A DNA stretch of 32,359 nucleotides from Nitrospirota bacterium (GTDB lineage: Bacteria > Nitrospirota > Thermodesulfovibrionia > UBA6902): positions 1 to 32,359 of the forward strand of contig JACRHB010000222.1 in the NCBI GenBank assembly GCA_016217725.1, in the 5' to 3' direction. Shown here piece after piece: positions 17,426 through 25,346 of the stretch (position 1 is the stretch's first letter; every line of letters begins with the position of its first letter). The notes below the pieces were generated by a model, which was not told the DNA's origin, made no database searches, and saw nothing but the letters and a program-made list of their open reading frames with translations. Made by a program: the position numbers and the translations under genes.

Positions 17426-18892
17426 TTATATCTCCAGCTTTAGAGCTAAGACTTTCTCCTTGGCAAGCTGTGCTTTTTTCCTTCTTTTTATATATTCAAT
17501 AGTTCGCAGAAAAGGATAGAAAATCACAGCAAGCAAAAGCGATACAAAAGGAAGAACAACTAGTAAACCAGTAAAGAACTGAGCAGATCCGTAGCTCGCA
17601 CCCTTTGGATCTTTCGCAATAAAAATAACTATTACAATCAGAGCTAACAAGCTTAGTCCCAAATTGGCCAGAAATGTTAATTTAAATAATTTCTTTTTTT
17701 CACCCATAACTCTATTGGCTTCATTTTCTGCCAAAGAGAGTTTCCATACTTTTTCATATTGTTCTTCGACTTTTTTTAATACTGCATTTAATGCTTCATC
17801 TGACGCAATTTTGCTGTTTCTTATATTTGATATGCCCTGCTTTATATCTGTGAGGCACCTTTGATCTAAGGCTTTCAAATAGTGCTCCAATGCGCTTCCA
17901 TCATTCGATCTTTCGACCCTAATATCAATTTCCATATCATAAGTGAAAATTTGCAATGCTGATGGAATATTGACGTTTCCCTTTTTATCCAAAGTATTAG
18001 CCCCAGAAGCTTCCATACTTTCTACTATTTTCTTAGATAATGCTCTAAGGATGTGAAGAGTAATCAGTTCATTAGGCTGCTTAGCAGTTTTTGGTGATAT
18101 CTTTATCAATGTTATAAGTATATTTAACCGTACATTATTATCTTCTGTTTCAATTGATTTTGTGACTATTTCATCGAGTAGCAATCTCGATATTTCGAAA
18201 AGTTCGGAACTCTCAGCAAGTACATATATTCGCAGAATTTCATCTAACTGGTTCAAGTTCCACTTTTGTGAATTATTTCTTATGTAGCCCTCATATTCTT
18301 CAATTAAATTCTCGGGCTTACCGATTTTCAAAATCGATTGAAGAATTGCGTTGTGCACCTCAATGTTTGTTTCGTAATCGTCAATACGCAATAAACGGAC
18401 TGCTTTGGCCGCATATACGCCAGCATCTGTTACTTTTCCCATGTCAGCAAATGACAATATCGCAAAAAAATAGGCTTGTGCGCATGATGGATCCTGAGAA
18501 ATTGCTTGCAACGACAGACTTAGCGCCTCTTCTTTTAAGCCGGAGTTATAAAGCTTGGACGCCTGCCCCGCTTTTTTTTGCGCTTCTAATTGCCAAGCCT
18601 CCGAAGCAATTGCCTTGTGCTCTAAAACTGCCTTTTCAGCTATGAGTCTTTGTTTCTCGATAGTTTTCTCAGCGATACGCCGTTGCTGCTCCAGCGCATC
18701 TTCGAGGATTCTTTCCTGTTCCAGTCTTTGCTCTTCTAATTGCCACTCTAAATCTTCCATAGATCTTCTTTGGGAATCTATGGACTCCTGAATTGCCTCA
18801 GTATTCTCTCTATTGGCGTCTATTACTTTACAAGTAGGACATGTTGAAAACATGCTTTCAAGATGTCTGCCGCAGTTTGTACAGGTGGCCAT
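17426..18892 (-). CDS. Zinc-ribbon / coiled-coil / two-TM hypothetical protein
   Basis: N-terminal CTNCGRHLESMFSTCPTC, long E/Q/R-rich coiled coil, C-terminal TM hairpin (LTFLANLGLSLLALIVIVIFIA ... FFTGLLVVLPFVSLLLAVIFYPFL). Confidence 0.75.
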   Translation of the reverse strand: MATCTNCGRHLESMFSTCPTCKVIDANRENTEAIQESIDSQRRSMEDLEWQLEEQRLEQERILEDALEQQRRIAEKTIEKQRLIAEKAVLEHKAIASEAWQLEAQKKAGQASKLYNSGLKEEALSLSLQAISQDPSCAQAYFFAILSFADMGKVTDAGVYAAKAVRLLRIDDYETNIEVHNAILQSILKIGKPENLIEEYEGYIRNNSQKWNLNQLDEILRIYVLAESSELFEISRLLLDEIVTKSIETEDNNVRLNILITLIKISPKTAKQPNELITLHILRALSKKIVESMEASGANTLDKKGNVNIPSALQIFTYDMEIDIRVERSNDGSALEHYLKALDQRCLTDIKQGISNIRNSKIASDEALNAVLKKVEEQYEKVWKLSLAENEANRVMGEKKKLFKLTFLANLGLSLLALIVIVIFIAKDPKGASYGSAQFFTGLLVVLPFVSLLLAVIFYPFLRTIEYIKRRKKAQLAKEKVLALKLEI

Positions 18893-18997
18893 AATTTAGT
18901 CCCTCAGTAAATTTAAGGTCCTGATAATGATCAAAATCCCAGCACCGGAATCGGTACCAGGATTTTATCCATTAGGTGATGTATTTGTCAATATAAC

Positions 18998-19189
18998 TTA
19001 CTTACCCCAAACCTCCCCAGCCTCACGCCTATTTTTTGATGCACAATCAGGGCATCTGTCGCCACCGCAATTATGACAGTAGCACCTGCCGCAGTCTTTG
19101 CATTCGTAAACCTTAAAATATACCCCTCCGAATATTCCTCCGGAAGGTTTTCTATCGCAATTAGGGCATTTATTGAATTTGGTCGCCAT
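18998..19189 (-). CDS. Small zinc-ribbon protein
   Basis: CPNCDRK...CKDCGRCYCHNCGGDRCPDC, four CxxC-type knuckles in 63 aa. Confidence 0.65.
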   Translation of the reverse strand: MATKFNKCPNCDRKPSGGIFGGVYFKVYECKDCGRCYCHNCGGDRCPDCASKNRREAGEVWGK

Positions 19190-19202
19190 AAATCAACCAC
19201 TC

Positions 19203-19409
19203 CTACACAGAATCGTATCCACTATTACTTGGCCTACACCGTAAGATGCGACAAGAAGTTTTATGAAAACCTTTACAGAACCCGTGCTTTTCAAAAGCCT
19301 GGATTCCGTAATTCGAGCATGAAGGCTCAAAAACGCAACAATCACCAAATTTGCGTGACCATGCAGCCTGATAATACCTGATGAACCAGATTGCAATGTC
19401 TTTTAACAC
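19203..19409 (-). CDS. yidD: YidD family membrane protein insertion efficiency factor
   Basis: WFIRYYQAAWSRKFGDCCVFEPSCSNYGIQAFEKHGFCKGFHKTSCRILRCRP matches the YidD CxFxPSCSxYxxxA...G...G RxxRCxP pattern. Confidence 0.87.
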   Translation of the reverse strand: MLKDIAIWFIRYYQAAWSRKFGDCCVFEPSCSNYGIQAFEKHGFCKGFHKTSCRILRCRPSNSGYDSV

Positions 19410-19410
19410 T

Positions 19411-19662
19411 TCAAGCTCTGGATAGATTATTGAGCACGCAGTTATTATTTTTTGAATCCCACAGCTTGCATTTCTGCCCTATGCAAGGGACCGGTATGTA
19501 TACGGTCGGCTCTTTAAAGAAATACCCGATTATTGGTATCGTTCCCAAAATGGCTCCTAAACATCCTCTGGTTAAGGTTACATCCGTCCATGAAAATGGA
19601 CAGGCGTTCTCCGGCACATCGGCAAGCTTTGTAAGATTTTTAAGCGTGTCTATAATCGGCAT
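19411..19662 (-). CDS. Hypothetical Cys-containing protein paired with yidD
   Basis: 83 aa ORF with RBS (GGGAGGG) ending 1 nt before the yidD ORF. Confidence 0.6.
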   Translation of the reverse strand: MPIIDTLKNLTKLADVPENACPFSWTDVTLTRGCLGAILGTIPIIGYFFKEPTVYIPVPCIGQKCKLWDSKNNNCVLNNLSRA

Positions 19663-19722
19663 GTAATATGAACCCTCCCGTGATTTGATTGACGTCCATT
19701 TTATAAAATTTTTGACTCACCT

Positions 19723-19779
19723 TTAAACCCACAATAAGCTGCATTTTCTTGATGTCCTAATCAAAAAAAGTAACTATAG
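19723..19779 (-). promoter_or_regulatory. Dispersed element copy 2: TTAAACCCA-CAATAAGC-N32-AACTATAG
   Basis: Same N32 architecture as copies 1 and 3; 60 nt upstream of the hypothetical/yidD pair. Confidence 0.65.
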
Positions 19780-19821
19780 CTGGCATATTTTACTTCAAAC
19801 TTTTAAAGTGGCTACATTCTA

Positions 19822-19831
19822 CCCCCCCCCC
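19822..19831. repeat. Poly-C tract of 10
   Basis: ACCCCCCCCCCG read directly from the sequence. Confidence 0.9.
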
Positions 19832-19851
19832 GATAAAATCAAGGCTTTTCT

Positions 19852-19876
19852 TCAAACACAATCTTTAATATTTTAT
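19852..19876. repeat. 25-bp perfect direct repeat, left copy
   Basis: TCAAACACAATCTTTAATATTTTAT; identical copy at 20608-20632. Confidence 0.95.
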
Positions 19877-20503
19877 CTCTACCTTGGCTCCTGCGTTCTC
19901 GATGAGCCTCTTTATCATCTCGGCATCTTCTTTGGACACGCTCGCCTTAAGTGTCCTGGGCGCGCCCTCGACGAGGTCCTTGGCCTCCTTAAGACCAAGA
20001 CCTGTTATCTCCCTTACCTCTTTGATGACCCTTATCTTATCAGCGCCAGCGCTCTGAAGTACGACCGTAACCAGATTAGTTCTTGCTTTTGCTTTTCGCC
20101 TGAACTTGAGTTGATATGACTTTTGACCCCTCTCACCGGTAGGTTCCCAACCATCAGCAAGAAGTTTTTTTACTAACTCGTTATGTGCGGCAGTCGCTTT
20201 TTTACATTCCGAATCATAAGAGCCAATTGGTGCGTTACTAATACTTCCCTCTATGCGGGATGACTCACCTGCGCTGAATTTGCCATTCTTTCCAATAGCA
20301 CTGGCCCAAAAATGTACTTCTCTATAAAAATCGTCATAAGAGTTCCATCCGGCCCAATTAATTTCACAATATTCATAAAACGCTTCACTCTCGGCCCTGC
20401 TACCCCGATCAGTCTCTTCAATGCCAAATTTCACTGGCTTGCCGCAATTAGCACAGAAATTGGCATCATGAGGGTTTTCTCTTCTACAGTGAGTGCAAAA
20501 CAT
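19865..20503 (-). CDS. Zinc-ribbon protein with C-terminal ribosomal protein L7/L12 C-terminal-like domain
   Basis: N-terminus [21 protein letters not shown]-terminus [66 protein letters not shown] closely matches the RplL CTD. Confidence 0.87.
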   Translation of the reverse strand: MFCTHCRRENPHDANFCANCGKPVKFGIEETDRGSRAESEAFYEYCEINWAGWNSYDDFYREVHFWASAIGKNGKFSAGESSRIEGSISNAPIGSYDSECKKATAAHNELVKKLLADGWEPTGERGQKSYQLKFRRKAKARTNLVTVVLQSAGADKIRVIKEVREITGLGLKEAKDLVEGAPRTLKASVSKEDAEMIKRLIENAGAKVEIKY

Positions 20504-20594
20504 TCAAATACCTCCCATACTATTATGGTTAGAAAACAATAGTTGCAATTTATTCTATTTTTAAAACAAATTCTATATTCTGCTTCTGAACTTA

Positions 20595-20918
20595 TCAATA
20601 TTTTTCATCAAACACAATCTTTAATATTTTATTTATTTTCTCAAGCGTCTCAGCGTCTCTTCCGTGAAGGATCCTATTTATTGAGGCAAATCTCTCAAGG
20701 TACCCCTCCTCAGTTGAGAACGAACTCAGAAGAACACAGGCGTGAACATCAAGCGCAGAAGCGACCTTCTGTAGCACCGTGACAGTAGGGGTCTTAATCC
20801 CTCTTTCTATCTCGCCGACATACTTGCAGCAAACGCCAGCTTTTTCCCCGAGATCTTCGAGGGTAAGGCCTTTAAGCTTGCGGAATCGCCTTATACGTTT
20901 GCCGAGATTATTATCCAA
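20595..20918 (-). CDS. XRE-family HTH regulator (paralog of 24981-25301)
   Basis: LGKRIRRFRKLKGLTLEDLGEKAGVCCKYVGEIERGIKTPTVTVLQKVASALDV. Confidence 0.92.
   Translation of the reverse strand: MDNNLGKRIRRFRKLKGLTLEDLGEKAGVCCKYVGEIERGIKTPTVTVLQKVASALDVHACVLLSSFSTEEGYLERFASINRILHGRDAETLEKINKILKIVFDEKY
20608..20632. repeat. 25-bp perfect direct repeat, right copy
   Basis: TCAAACACAATCTTTAATATTTTAT, identical to 19852-19876; lies in the 3' end of the XRE gene. Confidence 0.95.
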
Positions 20919-20934
20919 AAATTCTCCTCGAGTT

Positions 20935-23415
20935 TTATTGCAAGGTCATATTGTCAGGAGATTTTTCGGAATGGTCGAGTTCAACCGATTCCTTCCTTCT
21001 CCCGAATTTAAACCTGCTCAGTTCTATAACCGCATTCATAATCTCAGGATTGCATTTTGAGGAAAGCGGCAGCGTTTCCATCGTCAGAACTCTGCTCACA
21101 CCGTTTTCCACCATTCTGGTAATCGCGTGATAATAAGGCAGTTTCAAAAGAAGGCTCTTGTTGTAAGGATGCAATATGGGTTCCAGCATCTCTGCATCCT
21201 TGACACCGGTCTTAAAGAGGACTACAGTGCCGCAGTTACCTAGAACCGAGTCCCTCATCCTTTCGTCGAGCTGGCTAAAATGCTGGTTTGCAAGCGTGAT
21301 ATTTACCCTGTATTTGCGCATCTCGGAGAGCATGTTGTAAAAATGCTCCGTCTGCAGGTTATGGCATTCATCAAGATACAGGCAGCTGTCCACCCTTTTC
21401 TCCTCCGGCATATCCGCGCGTGAGAGGGCAGCCTGCTCAATCTTGGATATAACCATAAGGCCGAGGAATTTGGCGTTAAACTCGCCAATGAGCCCCTTGG
21501 AAAGGTTGCAGATGAGAATCTTCCTATTGTCTATAATGTTCCGAATGTCCAGCTTCGAATCACGCTGTCCGAAGATGTTTCTGGTAAGCTCAAGGTCAAC
21601 TATCGGAGAAAACTTGCAGATTATATACTGAAGCAATGAAACACCGTTATCGCTCATTGTCTTGTACCTGTCACTGTCGTAAACCTCAGTCCAGAACTTC
21701 CTGGCAAGAGGATTATTAATCTTTTTGAGCTTTCTTTCGAAAAGCTCTTTTTCAAAAAATATATTTACAAAGTCAATAATCGTTGCAGGCTCGTCATCAG
21801 CCATTACCAAGAGCAGCGCATTCCTGACATTCTGGTAAAATACCGGACCCATCGTGTCTTTCTCATACTCTTTCTTTAGCCATGAGAGGATTGAGCCAAT
21901 GATATTTTCCTTCATTAGATCCTTTAAAGGTGACTTCGGATCGTAGAAGAGCGGGTTAAAGCCGACAGGATAGTCAGTATCCGACGGATTGAAATAGATA
22001 ACGTCGTCGACTCTGCCTTTTGGTATCCTCGACAGAAGTTCTTTACTCAGGTCTCCCGTGTAGTCGAGGACTATGACTCCATTCCCCTGATTTATATCCT
22101 GCAAGGCCATGTTTATGATCACCGTGGTCTTACCCGTGCCTGTAGCCCCCTGTATATAGCAGTGCTTTCTTCTGTCCTCACCTTTTAGCCTTATTTCGTT
22201 CTTTGCTGTGCCATAGCTGCTTATTCCCAGAAGAGTCTCACCCTCCGAAAGGCGAGGTGAGATGACCGGTACCGAGCACTTGATACTTACTCCATGGAGG
22301 TTCTCGTCGCCTATTGCAATAGGGAGCCTGAATGCGGAGCATGCCTGAACAAGGTCAAAGATATACCTCAATCGCCCAATGCCGCGAGCCGCAATAGTAG
22401 GAGCCCAGATGTTAACATCTTGATATTTAAGATTATTTCGAGCAATTTCGAAGTCTTTCGCTGTCTTTGGCTTATACCAATTGTAGCCTCCGCGGCAGGA
22501 GTTCTCCGATTTGCCATTGGTGCTTACATCGATACCCATTGGCGGCGCCGTTATTTCGCTGCCGATTAGGTCGAGTAACGATTCAGGGATCGTTTCGCTG
22601 CTGGCAACCTGAATCTTCATTAGGTAAGTCGATTTTGCGACGTAATCCTCATCGTTCGGCGAATCATCCTGTTTATCCTCGCTGTGCAAAAAGCCCATAT
22701 CTTTGTCGCAGGCGTAAGGGTTCCCCAGATAAGTCATCTCCTTGAGCGAGAGACTGACCGTTTGCAGGGTGATGCTGTAGACTATCGGCAAGCCATGCGC
22801 GAGAAACCCGGTGCACAGCCTGGATAAGCTGGAATAAATGCCGACGAAGGGACACGGCAGATATAGCCGTTCGTGCCTGTTTATAGGTATGCTCTCCTCC
22901 CTCCTTGTTATCTCCGCGATGTCCTTTATTTCAAAAGGAAGCCTGTCAAGGTTAAACCTCTTGATATCATCGATCGGCATAAGCTCGTAATACTCCGCCT
23001 CGGTATTTAAGACAGGGGCGGTGTTCTTCCACAGATCCACTGCCCTCAAATAAGCCTCGTCATATGAGTTTGAGATATTCCTGCCGAACAATACGATATC
23101 TGTCTTGCCTCTTGTCCAGTTATCCCTGTCGGGTCTGGATATGTATCTCAACTCAATACTCTGACCAGGATGTCCGGTGAGGAGATTTTGAACAAATTTC
23201 ATTTGTCCCAAAAAAAGGGCCTGAGTTTTTGATTCGTTCAGATACGACTTGTTGATGATTGATTCCACCTTTATCCCGAAGAACGCATAATATTTGCCTT
23301 CTCTCTCATGGTGCTTCACGATATGGATGTACGGATGCTTTTCATCCTTCTCAGACGCTTCAAAAGCCATGGTCCCCTTGGCATGCTTTTTGGCTATTTT
23401 CTCAGCAGAATTCAT
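20935..23415 (-). CDS. TraG/TraD/VirD4-like (HerA-FtsK superfamily) ATPase
   Basis: Walker A QGATGTGKTTVIINMALQDI; Walker B SCLYLDECHNLQ; ANQHFSQLDERMRDSVLGNCGTVVLFKTGVKDAEML is typical of conjugative coupling-type ATPases. Confidence 0.82.
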   Translation of the reverse strand: MNSAEKIAKKHAKGTMAFEASEKDEKHPYIHIVKHHEREGKYYAFFGIKVESIINKSYLNESKTQALFLGQMKFVQNLLTGHPGQSIELRYISRPDRDNWTRGKTDIVLFGRNISNSYDEAYLRAVDLWKNTAPVLNTEAEYYELMPIDDIKRFNLDRLPFEIKDIAEITRREESIPINRHERLYLPCPFVGIYSSLSRLCTGFLAHGLPIVYSITLQTVSLSLKEMTYLGNPYACDKDMGFLHSEDKQDDSPNDEDYVAKSTYLMKIQVASSETIPESLLDLIGSEITAPPMGIDVSTNGKSENSCRGGYNWYKPKTAKDFEIARNNLKYQDVNIWAPTIAARGIGRLRYIFDLVQACSAFRLPIAIGDENLHGVSIKCSVPVISPRLSEGETLLGISSYGTAKNEIRLKGEDRRKHCYIQGATGTGKTTVIINMALQDINQGNGVIVLDYTGDLSKELLSRIPKGRVDDVIYFNPSDTDYPVGFNPLFYDPKSPLKDLMKENIIGSILSWLKKEYEKDTMGPVFYQNVRNALLLVMADDEPATIIDFVNIFFEKELFERKLKKINNPLARKFWTEVYDSDRYKTMSDNGVSLLQYIICKFSPIVDLELTRNIFGQRDSKLDIRNIIDNRKILICNLSKGLIGEFNAKFLGLMVISKIEQAALSRADMPEEKRVDSCLYLDECHNLQTEHFYNMLSEMRKYRVNITLANQHFSQLDERMRDSVLGNCGTVVLFKTGVKDAEMLEPILHPYNKSLLLKLPYYHAITRMVENGVSRVLTMETLPLSSKCNPEIMNAVIELSRFKFGRRKESVELDHSEKSPDNMTLQ

Positions 23416-23442
23416 CGAATCTCCTTCTCTTTCTTGCCTGTT

Positions 23443-24345
23443 TTATCTGGCCAAATATCCTGTAACAGCGATATTCCTCCCTCTGACACGATCTTCCAGA
23501 ATTACCTCTCTGGTATGAGCTTTGCCGTTCTTAAGTGGCCGCTCATGGTAAAGTGTGCCTTTTTTGGCGATAGCCATCTCCTTAGCCTTGACGTTGTGAG
23601 ATAGCTCAAGTTTATCTTTGGCAAATGCTGCCGAAGGATTTCTTCCCTGTTTGGACCTAGTCCAGAACGAATGCGAGTCCAATCCTTTACTTTTATCTAA
23701 AGAAGGACGATTTGTGACTCTAACCAGCTTTGTATCCCGCTTAAAGGCACGAATCGGGCCGAACTTTTTAAGATGCGCAGGGCTAATTCTTTTAACTATC
23801 CTCTTTGCAGCTGCACTGCCTACTGTCTGTGCAGGGCTTTTTGCCTCGGCATACAATGATGAAAAGAGGAGCGTTGGCAAGAGAAGTACAATGATCCATA
23901 TATTGTTTCTCCTGCCAGCCTGCTGGTTTCTTGCCTGCATATTCCCGGCGTTTCTCCCACCGGTTCGGATGTTTCGCGTCGTATACGATAGCAACGCTAT
24001 TAAAAATCTGAATATTCCGCGGACAAGAATGACTGGCAGGCGTACGAGGTCATAGAATAAATGTCCCATGAAGGTTCCACTGCCATGCTCGCCGAGCAGA
24101 AAGGTAAGGATTGTCCTCAGAACGAAAAAGACAAGCCATATGCAAATGAGTAGCAATATCCATGTGGGCAGCGTATTTATTAAGCTTTCTATGAATGGGG
24201 CCAGAATGATGAATAACAAAAGAAGCCCAAAGAACCCTATGAATGCTCTTACGCTCACAAGTCCTAAGATTATCGCCACAGCCCCTCCAAGAATCACAAG
24301 AGGCAGGTATGATTCGGGCAGCATGCTGACAAGAAATGATATCAC
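23443..24345 (-). CDS. Multi-TM membrane protein with basic soluble C-terminal domain
   Basis: Several N-terminal TMs, an internal signal-peptide-like segment (RRNNIWIIVLLLPTLLFSSLYAEAKS), and about 110 aa soluble C-terminus. Confidence 0.7.
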   Translation of the reverse strand: MISFLVSMLPESYLPLVILGGAVAIILGLVSVRAFIGFFGLLLLFIILAPFIESLINTLPTWILLLICIWLVFFVLRTILTFLLGEHGSGTFMGHLFYDLVRLPVILVRGIFRFLIALLSYTTRNIRTGGRNAGNMQARNQQAGRRNNIWIIVLLLPTLLFSSLYAEAKSPAQTVGSAAAKRIVKRISPAHLKKFGPIRAFKRDTKLVRVTNRPSLDKSKGLDSHSFWTRSKQGRNPSAAFAKDKLELSHNVKAKEMAIAKKGTLYHERPLKNGKAHTREVILEDRVRGRNIAVTGYLAR

Positions 24346-24419
24346 TGGTGGTCTCCTTCTTTTATGAGCTGTAAGCCTGCTTTTTCTGCTTCTTGATGGA
24401 GCATTCTAATCTCCCTGGC

Positions 24420-24830
24420 TTACGGGCGATCGGCCATCGGTCCCAGAATATCTACCATATCGTTTTCAGGAAAGTACTGTCCCATCAGGTTCAGAACCAC
24501 TTTATCCTCATAGTCTTTCAACCAGTTAATGGACTGAAGGTGACAGCAGCTGCCGTGTCCAGGGAGGATAAGGATTCTTACAAAGACCGGAACCGCCTGT
24601 GAAGCCATCTCGACAATAGAGTTATGCGCGGTATCTATATAATTTTTCACACCTGACCATTTCTTTGCGCATCTGTCATTTCCATATTTAAGGTCAGGAA
24701 TGTAGGCATCTACCACTCCATCTAATAAAACCTTTACAGAACCCGTACTTTTCAAAAACCTGAATTCCTTAATTCGAGCATGAACGGTCAAAACGACAAC
24801 ACTCACGAATTTTCGTTTTGAACCCTCCAG
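24420..24830 (-). pseudogene. Composite relic: yidD internal fragment joined to a PflA-like radical-SAM fragment
   Basis: 24731-24815 aligns with yidD at 19265-19365 with a 1-nt deletion and an in-frame stop. The remainder encodes LLDGVVDAYIPDLKYGNDRCAKKWSGVKNYIDTAHNSIVEM...VLNLMGQYFPE, resembling COG1313 proteins. Confidence 0.65.
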
Positions 24831-24867
24831 TGATTTGATTCCATCTCATAAAATTAATAATCAACCA

Positions 24868-24924
24868 TTAAACCCACAATAGACAGTTTTTACTGACCTT
24901 AATTTCATAAATAAGGAACTATTG
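24868..24924 (-). promoter_or_regulatory. Dispersed element copy 3: TTAAACCCA-CAATAGAC-N32-AACTATTG
   Basis: Same N32 architecture as copies 1 and 2; upstream of the yidD relic. Confidence 0.7.
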
Positions 24925-24980
24925 CAGGCACATATCAAAAACTCCTAGGAAAGGTAACATTCTACTACTCCAGACATAAA

Positions 24981-25301
24981 TCAAGGTTTTTCTTTAAACA
25001 CAATCTCTAGAATTTTATTTATTTTCTCAAGCGTCTCCGCGTCTCTTTCATGAAGGATTCTACTTATGGAAGCAAATCCATCGAGTTGCCTCTGCTCGGC
25101 TGAGAAAGAACTCAGGAGAGTTCCAGCGTTGATATCAAGCGCAGAGGCGATCTTCTGCAGCACCGTGACAGTAGGAGTCTTCATACCCCTTTCTATCTCG
25201 CCAACATATTTGCAGCAAACACCTGCTTTTTCCCCGAGATCCTCCAGAGTAAGACCCTTCAACTTACGGAGTTGTCTTATCCGGCTGCCGAGGTTACTCA
25301 C
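24981..25301 (-). CDS. XRE-family HTH regulator (paralog of 20595-20918)
   Basis: LGSRIRQLRKLKGLTLEDLGEKAGVCCKYVGEIERGMKTPTVTVLQKIASALDI. Confidence 0.92.
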   Translation of the reverse strand: MSNLGSRIRQLRKLKGLTLEDLGEKAGVCCKYVGEIERGMKTPTVTVLQKIASALDINAGTLLSSFSAEQRQLDGFASISRILHERDAETLEKINKILEIVFKEKP

Positions 25302-25346
25302 GATACTATCCCCTTATACGATCGGGTTGATTGGTATACGGTCTTA

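Noticed and set aside
18988-19200. 70-aa ORF overlapping the zinc-ribbon ORF
   Set aside because: Alternative frame; the overlapping 18998-19189 frame has a regular CxxC pattern.
19193-19396. 67-aa ORF overlapping yidD
   Set aside because: Out-of-frame reading of the YidD sequence.
20935-24345. Calling the region an integrative conjugative element
   Set aside because: Only a coupling-type ATPase is visible; no relaxase, integrase, att sites or mating-pair genes in the window.
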